DNA of 64,000 bases from Bacillota bacterium (lineage in GTDB: Bacteria; Bacillota; Clostridia; Christensenellales; Aristaeellaceae). The stretch spans positions 85,761-149,760 of the forward strand of contig JAEZTL010000031.1 in assembly GCA_023421395.1 (NCBI GenBank), given 5' to 3'. A program made the position numbers and the translations under genes. The notes beneath the pieces are model-generated. The model was not told the DNA's origin. It searched no databases and saw nothing but the letters and a program-made list of their open reading frames with translations. Below, one piece after another: positions 26,418 to 33,517 of the stretch. Position 1 is the stretch's first letter. Each line of letters opens with the position of its first letter.

Positions 26418-27755
26418 TCACTTGGCCGCCGCGCTGCCGCGAACGAGCGCCTTCGCCAGGCGAATATTTTGGACCAGTTGCCGCCGCGCAGGGCAGATGT
26501 AGCCGCAAGCCCCACATTCAATGCATTGGTGCGCGTAAAACCGGGCGGCTTTTGCAGCATCCCGCGCGCAGATGGCCTCCTCGATGGCGTAGGGCTGAAG
26601 CCCCATTGGACAGACCTGATGGCAGCGACCGCAGCGAAGGCATGCGGACGGCTCCGGCACGTGCGCGCAGGCGCCCGAAAGGGCGATGATCCCCGATGTG
26701 CCGGCGATCACGGGCACATCATCCGTATAGAGCGCGGTCCCCATCATCGGTCCGCCGGCGATGAGCTTTTCCGGAGCTTCGCCCAGGTAACCGCCGCAGA
26801 ACCGAACGCACTCGCGAAGGCTCGTGCCGATGCGTACGCGCAGGTTTTTCGGCTCGGAGACCGCGTTGCCCGTCACCGTAACGACCCGGTCGATCAGCGG
26901 CCGGCCCTGGGAAACGGCCTGATTGAGCGCGGCCATCGTACCCACGTTGAACACAACGCAGCCCGCATCCGACGGCAGACCACCGGCGGGCACCTTTCGG
27001 CCGGTCAGCGCGTAGATCAACTGCTTTTCGCCGCCCTGAGGGTACCTCGGGCGAAGGGAACGCACCGTGACAGGCGTGCCCTCGGCGGCTTGGCTGATCG
27101 CGCGGATGGCCGAAGGCTTGTCCGCTTCGACGCCGAGAATCGCGCGGCTTACGCCCAGCGCGCGCATCGCCAGAAGCACTCCGCCGATCACGTCGTCCGG
27201 GCACTCCTGAAGCAGCCGGTCATCCGCCGACAGCCAGGGCTCGCACTCGGAGCCGTTCAGAATCAGCGTGTCCGTCTTCCTGTCCCTGGGCGGATTCAGC
27301 TTGACGTGGGTGGGGAACGTCGCCCCGCCCAGGCCCACCAAGCCTTTTTCCCGCGCAAGGCGAACGATTTCTGGCGCGGTCAGCGCCGCCGGATCGGCGG
27401 GGACGCAGGCTGCATCCCAGGCGTCCAGATGGTCGTTCTCGATGACGATGGCGTTCACCAGTCTCCGCCCGGTGGGGTGAGGCCTGGGTTCCACCGCGAC
27501 CACCTTGCCCGACACGCTTGCGTGAATCGGCGCGCTTACGAAGGCGTCGCTGTCCGCGATCTTCTGACCCATCTTCACAAAATCGCCCCGCTTGACAAGC
27601 GGGGTAAGCTGTGCGCCCGAAACCCGGAGCGTGGAGATGACCACACGTTCCGGGGCAGGCATATTCACGATGGAGTTTCCGTCGATGTGGCATCCGCCAC
27701 CCGTTGCGTTGACGGGGTGTACCCCGCCGGGGAAGTCGTAGGTTCGCATATTCAT
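26418..27755 (-). CDS. rnfC: Rnf complex NADH-interacting subunit C
   Basis: A 445-residue peripheral subunit that carries the NADH/FMN site. It begins TYDFPGGVHP, with a barrel-sandwich domain, the GLGGATFPTHVKL flavin-binding loop and two [4Fe-4S] ferredoxin motifs near the end (CLRCGRCHQVCP, CIECGACGYICP). The ATG at 27755 follows GAGGAAGGG; a longer frame upstream has no site. It is first in the rnfCDGEAB operon, the clostridial order. In such anaerobes the complex couples ferredoxin oxidation to Na+ or H+ export. Confidence 0.95.
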   Translation of the reverse strand: MNMRTYDFPGGVHPVNATGGGCHIDGNSIVNMPAPERVVISTLRVSGAQLTPLVKRGDFVKMGQKIADSDAFVSAPIHASVSGKVVAVEPRPHPTGRRLVNAIVIENDHLDAWDAACVPADPAALTAPEIVRLAREKGLVGLGGATFPTHVKLNPPRDRKTDTLILNGSECEPWLSADDRLLQECPDDVIGGVLLAMRALGVSRAILGVEADKPSAIRAISQAAEGTPVTVRSLRPRYPQGGEKQLIYALTGRKVPAGGLPSDAGCVVFNVGTMAALNQAVSQGRPLIDRVVTVTGNAVSEPKNLRVRIGTSLRECVRFCGGYLGEAPEKLIAGGPMMGTALYTDDVPVIAGTSGIIALSGACAHVPEPSACLRCGRCHQVCPMGLQPYAIEEAICARDAAKAARFYAHQCIECGACGYICPARRQLVQNIRLAKALVRGSAAAK

Positions 27756-27879
27756 TCCCTTCCTCACTTCAGGTATCCGCATGCCATCGCTTTCGAAAAA
27801 GCATTGTGCCAGCCGTTGTAAAGCCGTAGAACCGGTACTTTTTAACGCGCATGTGCTGGAATGCGAAGGGTGTGTTATC

Positions 27880-27908
27880 ATTATAACAAAAGCGCCGCGC
27901 TGCGGCAA
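27880..27908 (-). promoter_or_regulatory. rnf operon promoter
   Basis: Read leftward: TTGCCG (27903-27908), 17 bp, a perfect TATAAT (27880-27885). It gives a leader of about 118 nt before rnfC in which I see no strong structure. The rest of the 347-nt gap (27756-28102) holds only this promoter and the terminator at 28001-28025. Confidence 0.7.
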
Positions 27909-28000
27909 GGCCTTGAGCCATCGCAATTTTGACACCTTGCCATTCAGAATTTATATACCCTGAGTGATATTTGCCCCGCTTTTTTACGAAACATCAAGAA

Positions 28001-28025
28001 ACGGGCGCCGCGGTCGCGGCACCCG
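28001..28025 (-). terminator. terminator after the amt-PII gene
   Basis: ACGGGCGCCGC (28001-28011) against GCGGCACCCGT (28015-28025) with one G-U pair and a 3-4 nt loop, followed leftward by TTCTT. It lies about 77 nt after the amt stop codon. Confidence 0.6.
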
Positions 28026-28102
28026 TAAGACCTTTGCTGCGTTCGGTTTCGGCTGGTTCGTCTTGCATCTCCAGCGGTTTGGCGCCAGGAACGCTGGCGG
28101 AG

Positions 28103-30118
28103 CTACTCCACATCCTGCAGCGCGTCGTAGCCCTCCTCGCCGGTGCGGACCTTGATGACGTTCTCCACATCGTAGATGAAGATCTTGCCGTCGCCGATAT
28201 GGCCGGTATAGAGCACCTTTTTCGCCGTCTCGATCACTGTGCGGACAGGGACCTTGCTGACCACGATGGATACCTGCACCTTGGGCAGAAGGTTTGTTTC
28301 GGTCTCGACGCCGCGGTAGAACTCCGTCTTTCCGCCCTGTATGCCATAACCCAGCACCTGCGTGACTGTCATGCCGGTGATGCCGATCTGATTCATGGCC
28401 GTCTTGAGGGCCTCAAACCGGCTCTGCTTGCAAAGAATCTCCACCTTGGTGAACTTGGGACCCGTGCGGGGCGCCGCGGCCGCCATGTCGACCGTTGTGG
28501 TCTGCACCACCGGGATCGCCTGGGCTACGGGGGCCATGTACTTTTTATCGATGGCGACATTCTTGCCGAAGCGTGCCAGCTGTTTGATGGGAGCGTTATC
28601 CTCGGTATCGTAATCCAACTCGCTTCGAACCAAAGGTTGATCGGGGTAAGCCAGTACGCCCATCTCCGGAATGTCCACGCCTTCCAGTTCATCCTCCGGC
28701 GCGACCCGAAGCCCCCAGACCCTGTCCAACACTTTGAAGAACACGTAGGAGACGCCAAAGCCCCAGACGAGCAATACGGCGAGCGCGATCAGCTGTGCCG
28801 CCAGCTGGGAACCGTCGCCGTAGAACAGGCCGCGCACACCGCCGGCCACGCCGTTGATCCCGTCGCCATAACTTCCGTCGGCGAAAAGACCCAGCGCCAC
28901 GATGCCCCAGAAGCCGTTGACGCCGTGGACGGAGATCGCGCCGACGGGGTCGTCCAGCTTCCATTTGTTCTCTACGAAAGGCACTGCCACACACACCAGC
29001 AGGCCCGCAATCAGGCCGATGATGAAGGCGGAAATTCCGTTTACAAACGCGCATGGCGCGGTGATGGCCACCAGGCCCGCCAGGGTTCCGTTGGCTGTCA
29101 TGGACGGGTCCGGCTTGCCGAACTTGATCCACATGTAGAACATGGCTACCAGCCCTCCGATGGCGCCCGCGATCATGGTGTTGGTGGCCACCACCGCCAG
29201 GCGGAAGTCCGCCGCGTTCAGCGTGGAGCCCGCGTTAAAGGCGAACCAGCAGAAGTACAGGATGATCGTACCGATGATGGCCATGGGGATGTTGTGGCCG
29301 GGAAAGGCGCGGGCTGTGCCGTCCTTTTTGAATTTGCCGATCCGGGGGCCGATGGCGATGGCGCCGGCCAGCGCCAGCATGCCGCCCATTGAGTGCACTA
29401 CCGCGGAGCCCGCGAAATCCACCACGCCGTGGCCGATGCCGAACTTCGCGCCCAGCGTCGCCATCCAGCCGCCGCCCCACACCCAGTTGGCGAACAGCGG
29501 ATACAGGAACATTGAGATAAAGAACGAAGTGATTACCACGGCGGAGTATTTGACGCGTTCCGCCATCGCGCCGGTGGGGATGGTCACAGTGGTGTCCATA
29601 AACACCATCTGGAAGAAGAACAGCGCGTACACGCCCGCGTCATAGGTCCCGCCCAGCATGAAGCCCTTCGTCCCCATAATTCCGCCCAGACCGGGAATGG
29701 AGATCATCCCGTTCAAAACCGCGCCGCCTGCGCCAAGGCCGGGCGCGCCGCCGGAGCCGCCCATCTGCAGCGCGAATCCCACCAGGAAATAACCTACCGC
29801 GCCCACAAGAAAAACCATAAAATTCATCGTAATGGTGTGGGCCGCGTTTTTGCCGCGGCAGAAGCCGGTTTCGACCATCGCAAAACCGCATTGAAAGAAG
29901 AAAACCATGAAGGCGCAGATCATGATCCAAGTATAATTCGCCCCGAACATCGCCTTGTTGGCGTTGGATGCGACGTCGGTCAGCGTTTCGTTCCCCGTGG
30001 TCGCCGCGTAGGACGCGCCCGTCGGATCCGCCGCTTCCGCGCTGGCGGCAACCGCGCAGAGCGTCAGGATTGCCACAAGCAGCAGCACGGCAAAGATGGT
30101 TTTTCTCCAGGCCTTCAT
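28103..30118 (-). CDS. amt: ammonium transporter fused to a C-terminal PII (GlnB/GlnK) domain
   Basis: A 671-residue fusion. A signal peptide (VLLLVAILTLCAVAASA) leads into the 11-helix Amt channel, with the twin-His residues in VVHSMGGMLALAG and ISVHGVNGFWG. A linker of about 80 residues follows (about 470-550), rich in Asp/Glu then Val/Ala, and then a complete PII domain (about 555-671: KVEILCKQSRFEALKTAM, T-loop GGKTEFYRG, LPKVQVSIVV, GHIGDGKIFIYDV). In known systems a separate GlnK plugs Amt when nitrogen is sufficient; here the gate is tethered. The position of GlnB Tyr51 is Thr (RGVETE for RGAEY), so control by uridylylation there is not expected. The ATG at 30118 has GAGGTG 6 nt upstream. 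Confidence 0.95.
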   Translation of the reverse strand: MKAWRKTIFAVLLLVAILTLCAVAASAEAADPTGASYAATTGNETLTDVASNANKAMFGANYTWIMICAFMVFFFQCGFAMVETGFCRGKNAAHTITMNFMVFLVGAVGYFLVGFALQMGGSGGAPGLGAGGAVLNGMISIPGLGGIMGTKGFMLGGTYDAGVYALFFFQMVFMDTTVTIPTGAMAERVKYSAVVITSFFISMFLYPLFANWVWGGGWMATLGAKFGIGHGVVDFAGSAVVHSMGGMLALAGAIAIGPRIGKFKKDGTARAFPGHNIPMAIIGTIILYFCWFAFNAGSTLNAADFRLAVVATNTMIAGAIGGLVAMFYMWIKFGKPDPSMTANGTLAGLVAITAPCAFVNGISAFIIGLIAGLLVCVAVPFVENKWKLDDPVGAISVHGVNGFWGIVALGLFADGSYGDGINGVAGGVRGLFYGDGSQLAAQLIALAVLLVWGFGVSYVFFKVLDRVWGLRVAPEDELEGVDIPEMGVLAYPDQPLVRSELDYDTEDNAPIKQLARFGKNVAIDKKYMAPVAQAIPVVQTTTVDMAAAAPRTGPKFTKVEILCKQSRFEALKTAMNQIGITGMTVTQVLGYGIQGGKTEFYRGVETETNLLPKVQVSIVVSKVPVRTVIETAKKVLYTGHIGDGKIFIYDVENVIKVRTGEEGYDALQDVE

Positions 30119-30171
30119 AATCCACACCTCTTCTATTAAAATGGGTATGCCAACCCCGGGTGCCTGATGGA

Positions 30172-30447
30172 TTACCTGCGTTTGAAGTTGTCCCAGGAAA
30201 AGCGTACGTCGCTTTGGTATACGCGGCGTTTGAGCTTCTGAACCGACAGGAAATACCGCACGCCGAGGAACGCGACGGCCATCCCAAATGCGGCGCCTGG
30301 AACCTTCGCGTCCATCACCGGGAACTCCACCCGGTATATCGCGCTGTAGACGCCAAAAGCGAGCCCGGTCAGCGTGATCGCAGCACTGGTAGCAAAGAGC
30401 ACCCCGATGGCCACTGCCTTTTTCCGCTCCAAAGCCTGCTCTTTCAT
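30172..30447 (-). CDS. small two-helix membrane protein upstream of amt
   Basis: A 91-residue protein not recognised as a named family. It has a basic N-terminus (MKEQALERKKAVAIG), a first helix (about 13-38), a second (about 50-70), and a basic tail ending KRR. The start at 30447 follows GGAGG by 7 nt. It is the first gene after the structured leader and lies 53 bp before the Amt-PII gene, so the two share a transcript. A role in assembly or control of Amt is possible but unproven. Confidence 0.75.
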   Translation of the reverse strand: MKEQALERKKAVAIGVLFATSAAITLTGLAFGVYSAIYRVEFPVMDAKVPGAAFGMAVAFLGVRYFLSVQKLKRRVYQSDVRFSWDNFKRR

Positions 30448-30491
30448 GGGATACACCTCCATCCGTGACTTGGGAATTGCGAAAACGATAG

Positions 30492-30524
30492 AAAAAAGCG
30501 AAGAAACCGCGCCGGCTTCTTCGC
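30492..30524 (-). terminator. intrinsic terminator inside the leader of the amt operon
   Basis: Read leftward: GCGAAGAA (30517-30524), an 11-nt loop, TTCTTCGC (30498-30505), then six T (30497-30492). It lies downstream of the promoter at 30629-30657 and upstream of the first gene (ATG 30447). It would therefore abort transcription of the amt operon unless prevented: a transcription attenuator. Confidence 0.75.
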
Positions 30525-30543
30525 CTCTTTATTTTATGAAGTT

Positions 30544-30621
30544 GTCCGTTTGCAAAATGCAAGTCGTGGATGATTAAATTGCACAAATGTTGCGGTATCC
30601 GCGCAACACCCTCATCCGGAC
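30544..30621 (-). ncRNA. structured leader of the amt operon (possible riboswitch or protein-bound attenuator)
   Basis: Read leftward, GTCCG (30617-30621) pairs with CGGAC (30544-30548), closing a junction. Inside it GATGA (30612-30616) pairs with TCATC (30569-30573), enclosing a TGTTGCG/CGCAACA stem (30588-30608), and TTGCA-TTT-TGCAA (30550-30562) forms a second hairpin. The terminator at 30492-30524 follows after about 20 nt. The layout is promoter, junction, terminator, gene. I do not recognise the glnA glutamine riboswitch or the paired hexaloop hairpins of ANTAR targets. Confidence 0.5.
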
Positions 30622-30628
30622 GCGATTT

Positions 30629-30657
30629 ATGATATGCCTGACCATCTGAATAGTCAA
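30629..30657 (-). promoter_or_regulatory. promoter of the amt operon
   Basis: Read leftward: TTGACT (30652-30657), 17 bp, TATCAT (30629-30634). Transcription would start near 30622, at the first base of the structured leader. The stretch from 30658 to 30881 is A+T-rich near 30660-30710 and otherwise shows only a CGGAC/GTCCG hairpin at 30726-30742. Confidence 0.65.
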
Positions 30658-30881
30658 TACTGAATACAATACAATATTCCTAAATATGAACGCATGATTT
30701 TGGCTAGATTATTACGGCGACATTTCGGACGGGTTGCGTCCGGCCGCTACGGCGCGAAGGACACGGGATTGTGCGGGTTCACAATGGCCCAAACGCCCCA
30801 AAATCCGGCTGAGCCGCACAAATAAGAAGCCCTCCATTGCGGCAGAGCGGCGGAGCGCCCGGAGCTGCTGAATCTAAAGCC

Positions 30882-31313
30882 CTAGCCATGCGCGTGGTGC
30901 TGGCCGGTTTTTCCTCGTTCGTGCTTTTTTTTGCGGTCCTCATGGCACTGTTCGGAGGGGCAAATCGCGGCGGGATTGTTCGTCTTCACAGTCCGCTCCG
31001 CATTCAGCTTCTGGAGAATATCACGCAGGAGGACCGTTTCTTCCGCGCTTAAAATCTCAAGCGTCATCTCGCCGTGGCGAATCGAACGCGACACTCGGCG
31101 CATGGTCTCGGCCAGCTCCGAGTCAATGTCCGCCCGAGAGGAGGGTGAAGGGGAGGAATCCGAATCTTGCAAAACGTCGTCCTGGTGTTTTTTGCGATTC
31201 TTTTCTTCCCGCAGCGCGCGCTCCTTCGCGTAGGCCTCGCCCACGCGGCATCTGGGCGCGGTAAGGCTGCAGTGCCTGTGGCAGCCGGGGCAGATTTCTG
31301 AATCCTTCGACAT
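30882..31313 (-). CDS. small Cys-rich (zinc-ribbon-like) protein, unknown
   Basis: A 143-residue protein opening with CPGCHRHCSLTAPRCRVGEAYA, a compact CxxCxxxC-x(7)-C group likely to bind zinc. A charged, Ser-rich spacer follows (about 35-60), then a helical stretch (about 62-108: ELAETMRRVSRSIRHGEMTL and ETVLLRDILQKL) that looks like the MarR-like linker of small clostridial proteins with this N-terminal motif. The C-terminus is basic and His-rich (KKKHERGKTGQHHAHG). The frame has an AGAGGG site at its start. Function unknown; a DNA- or RNA-binding role is only a guess. Confidence 0.65.
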   Translation of the reverse strand: MSKDSEICPGCHRHCSLTAPRCRVGEAYAKERALREEKNRKKHQDDVLQDSDSSPSPSSRADIDSELAETMRRVSRSIRHGEMTLEILSAEETVLLRDILQKLNAERTVKTNNPAAICPSEQCHEDRKKKHERGKTGQHHAHG

Positions 31314-31465
31314 GGGAAACGCCCTCTTTCGTGATTATCCAGGAAGGTTTTGTACGCTTTTTTTACCCCGTACCGTGCGATGTGAAAACCAGGAGGTCAA
31401 ATTTCCGGCCGTCGCAGACCGATTCCTATATAAACGATATATTTTATTGAAGATATGCGAGCGCA

Positions 31466-31494
31466 TGGACAGGCCGACGATTCTGCGGTACAAT
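31466..31494 (+). promoter_or_regulatory. tcdA promoter
   Basis: TGGACA (31466-31471), 17 bp, TACAAT (31489-31494), 49 bp upstream of the tcdA ATG. Confidence 0.6.
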
Positions 31495-31543
31495 GAGAGC
31501 CGGGCGCGCGCTGCGCGCCGCGCAGAAAAGCGGAGGGGCGCGT

Positions 31544-32308
31544 ATGCAGAACCAGTTTTCACGGTCGGAGCTGATCTTTGGGCGCGAGGGAATGGAAGCG
31601 CTTTGGGCGTCCCGGGTAGCGGTATTCGGCATTGGGGGCGTGGGTGGCAGCGCGGTGGAGGCGTTGGCCCGGGGCGGGATTGGCGCGATTGATCTCGTGG
31701 ACGACGACAGGGTGTGCCTGACCAACATCAACCGCCAGATCATCGCCACCCACGCCACCGTCGGCCGCCTGAAGGTGGATGTGACCGAAGAGCGCATTCG
31801 GGACATCTGCCCGGAGATCACCGTCCGAAAGCACGCGTGTTTCTTTCTGCCGGAGACGGCGGATTCGTTTGATTTTTCGCAGTACGACTATGTGATCGAC
31901 GCCATTGATACCGTCAAGGGGAAGCTGGAGATCATCCTCAGGGCCGGGGCGGCTGGCGTTCCCATCGTCTCCTGCATGGGCGCGGGAAATAAGGTGGATC
32001 CGTCCATGCTGCGCGTCGCGGACATTTACGAGACGAAGGTCTGCCCGCTGGCCCGCGTGATGCGCACGGAGCTTCGCAAGCGGGGCGTCGAGCGATTGAC
32101 GGTCGTCTACTCCGAAGAGCCCCCGAAGCCTGCGCTCGTGGACGCCGCCTGCCGGGAAGGCTGCGTCTGCCCGCCGGGGGCTCAGCGCACCTGCGCCGCG
32201 CGCAGATCGATTCCGGGGTCTACTTCCTTCGTACCGCCGGTAGCGGGGATGATCGCCGCGGGCGCGGTGATCCGGGATCTCGCGTCAAGGGGCGCGCGGG
32301 CGCGCTGA
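31544..32308 (+). CDS. tcdA: tRNA threonylcarbamoyladenosine dehydratase
   Basis: A 254-residue E1-like (ThiF/HesA/MoeB) enzyme that uses ATP to cyclise t6A37 in tRNA to ct6A. The Rossmann loop is VAVFGIGGVGGSAVEALARG, followed by IDLVDDDRVCLTNINRQ with the adenylation Arg/Gln. The later CSCMGAGNKVDPSML-like segment (VSCMGAGNKVDPSM) and YSEEPPKP are TcdA hallmarks that separate it from MoeB. The ATG at 31544 has GGAGGGG upstream. Confidence 0.93.
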   Translation: MQNQFSRSELIFGREGMEALWASRVAVFGIGGVGGSAVEALARGGIGAIDLVDDDRVCLTNINRQIIATHATVGRLKVDVTEERIRDICPEITVRKHACFFLPETADSFDFSQYDYVIDAIDTVKGKLEIILRAGAAGVPIVSCMGAGNKVDPSMLRVADIYETKVCPLARVMRTELRKRGVERLTVVYSEEPPKPALVDAACREGCVCPPGAQRTCAARRSIPGSTSFVPPVAGMIAAGAVIRDLASRGARAR

Positions 32309-32352
32309 CAATCCGAAAACCGCCTTACAGGGATAAAACGTTGTGCGACAAT

Positions 32353-32507
32353 CCCTTTGGACGAACCGCAAAGGGGGAGACCCACCGTATGCCAGCGCAG
32401 GCGCAATTCTGAATTGAATCGGCTGCGCATCGCAGGGCCTGCGATGCGCGCTCCCGGTACGGAATTACACAGAGCGACGTGACGTAAGGGGCCGTGCCCC
32501 AAACCAC
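32353..32507 (+). ncRNA. structured RNA candidate between tcdA and the DUF1062 remnant
   Basis: Several stems occur in order: CCCTTTG/CAAAGGG (32353-32375); GGGAG (32375-32379) with CTCCC (32451-32455); CCGTA (32385-32389) with TACGG (32458-32462), which crosses the previous pairing as a pseudoknot would; a perfect 12-bp-arm hairpin at 32425-32449; and GGGGC/GCCCC near 32488-32500. A textbook terminator follows at 32508-32534. The arrangement suits a cis-acting leader or an independent small RNA. I could not match it to 6S, SRP, tmRNA, T-box or a named riboswitch. Confidence 0.45.
32425..32449. repeat. perfect 25-nt palindrome (12-bp arms)
   Basis: GCGCATCGCAGG, a central G, then CCTGCGATGCGC. 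It is the strongest stem of the RNA candidate at 32353-32507. Confidence 0.8.
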
Positions 32508-32534
32508 AAGCCGTGCCGGAGGCATGGCTTTTTT
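32508..32534 (+). terminator. intrinsic terminator 39 nt before the DUF1062 remnant
   Basis: AAGCCGTGCC (32508-32517), GGA loop, GGCATGGCTT (32521-32530), then TTTT. A 10-bp stem with one G-U pair. It ends either tcdA readthrough or the RNA candidate upstream. Confidence 0.85.
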
Positions 32535-32572
32535 GCGCGTTCGTTCCTGTCGGCCGTCGCTCGGAAGGAGCG

Positions 32573-33141
32573 ATGATGCGATAAACCTATGTCGTCAACC
32601 TCGTCAAGCTGCCTCCGGTTCCGCGCCGTTGTCCGCGCTGCGGCGCGCAAAAGCCGTTTTGCCCTCGGATCAGATCCGCGTCAACGCGCAGGAAAAGCTG
32701 TTGGACGTCTGGCTGAGCCACAGGTGTCAGGATTGCGGTCGGGCTTGGAACATGGAGGTGCTCGCCCGGGTCCCGGGCGGTCGGCTGGATAAGGCACCAT
32801 ACGATCGTATGCTTGAAAACGACCCCGCGCTGATTTGGCCGCTGGCCCTGAATCGGCCACTGCACGGGCGGTGCAGCGCGAAGCTGTCGCCGGACGCGCT
32901 GAAATACGGTATCGAATGGGAGAAACCGCCGCCCGGCAGCCTCAAAGGGCCTGTGGAATTGATCATTGTACGCAAGGTGTCGCCGGGGATCGGGCTTTCA
33001 AAGCTGACCCGGGAGATCACGGGGCTCTCCGCCCGGGACTTTGCGATGATGTCTTCCGGCCTGATCTCGTCTCCGGACGCAAAGGACCTGATGAAGGCAC
33101 GCATGGGGACGCGCTGTACCGCGCGCCTGCTGCCGGGATGA
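32573..33141 (+). pseudogene. DUF1062 family protein, broken by a stop and a frameshift
   Basis: After a strong site (GGAAGGAG), ATG ATG CGA is followed at once by TAA (32582-32584). The same frame then reads TYVVNLVKLPPVPRRCPRCG and AQKPF, the expected N-terminal zinc motif of DUF1062. At the T-run 32657-32660 the coding frame shifts by one base: the rest (SDQIRVNAQEKLLDVWLSHR, CQDCGRAWNMEV, ... DLMKARMGTRCTARLLPG) continues to the stop at 33141. One extra T would restore KPFLPSDQIRVN. The C-terminal part is otherwise intact and conserved, so the gene decayed recently or the assembly has two errors. DUF1062 proteins are small Cys-pair proteins of unknown function. Confidence 0.75.
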
Positions 33142-33152
33142 TTCGAACATAA

Positions 33153-33179
33153 GCCGCGCCGCCCAAAGGGCGGCGCGGC
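33153..33179. terminator. GC-rich hairpin between convergent genes
   Basis: GCCGCGCCGCCC (33153-33164), AAA, GGGCGGCGCGGC (33168-33179). No clear T-run on either strand, so it may be a weak or factor-assisted terminator for the converging genes. Confidence 0.5.
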
Positions 33180-33185
33180 GATGTT

Positions 33186-33326
33186 CTATACGACTTTCCG
33201 GGTAGTGAGGGTTACGCCCCGCGCGCCGCGGCGTTCGCGCTCCCGGCGCCCGCCGATGGTCCACCAGTCAAGCAGCAGAATGATGCCAATCAGTACGATG
33301 ATGCCGATGAGTCCCAGCCAGATCAT
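33186..33326 (-). CDS. 46-residue single-pass membrane peptide
   Basis: A tiny gene with an excellent site (GAGGAGG, 7 nt from the ATG at 33326). It encodes one strongly hydrophobic helix (IWLGLIGIIVLIGIILLLDWW, residues about 2-22) and a very basic tail (RRERERRGARG). A positive-inside tail suggests an N-out membrane anchor. No family recognised. The gene is isolated, between the DUF1062 remnant and a DMT carrier. Confidence 0.6.
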   Translation of the reverse strand: MIWLGLIGIIVLIGIILLLDWWTIGGRRERERRGARGVTLTTRKVV

Positions 33327-33517
33327 ATGCGCCCTCCTCTCGACTTGGGTCGGTCGGATGCTCTTTTCTCTGACTGTAGCATAGCATAGCCGTCGGAAAT
33401 TTACAATGGATTTACCATAAACCATCAATTTGTTCCGTTTTTGCGGGGTTCGACTTTTTTGTTCCGGCAAGCGCAAGATCGAAACGGCGCGCGCGACTGC
33501 GAAAACCGCGCGAACGC

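Noticed and set aside
26337..27821. Long open frame (494 codons) opposite rnfC
   Set aside because: Antisense shadow of a conserved gene with no start site and no recognisable domain.
27971..29392. Open frame opposite the amt-PII gene
   Set aside because: Shadow of a highly conserved channel gene.
30544..30621. ANTAR (NasR/AmiR-type) target in the amt leader
   Set aside because: Two hairpins with conserved six-base loops (A1, G4) are not present.
32647..32665. Programmed frameshift in the DUF1062 gene
   Set aside because: The T-run does not make a good slippery heptamer for a -1 shift, and a separate TAA at codon 4 is better explained by decay or error.
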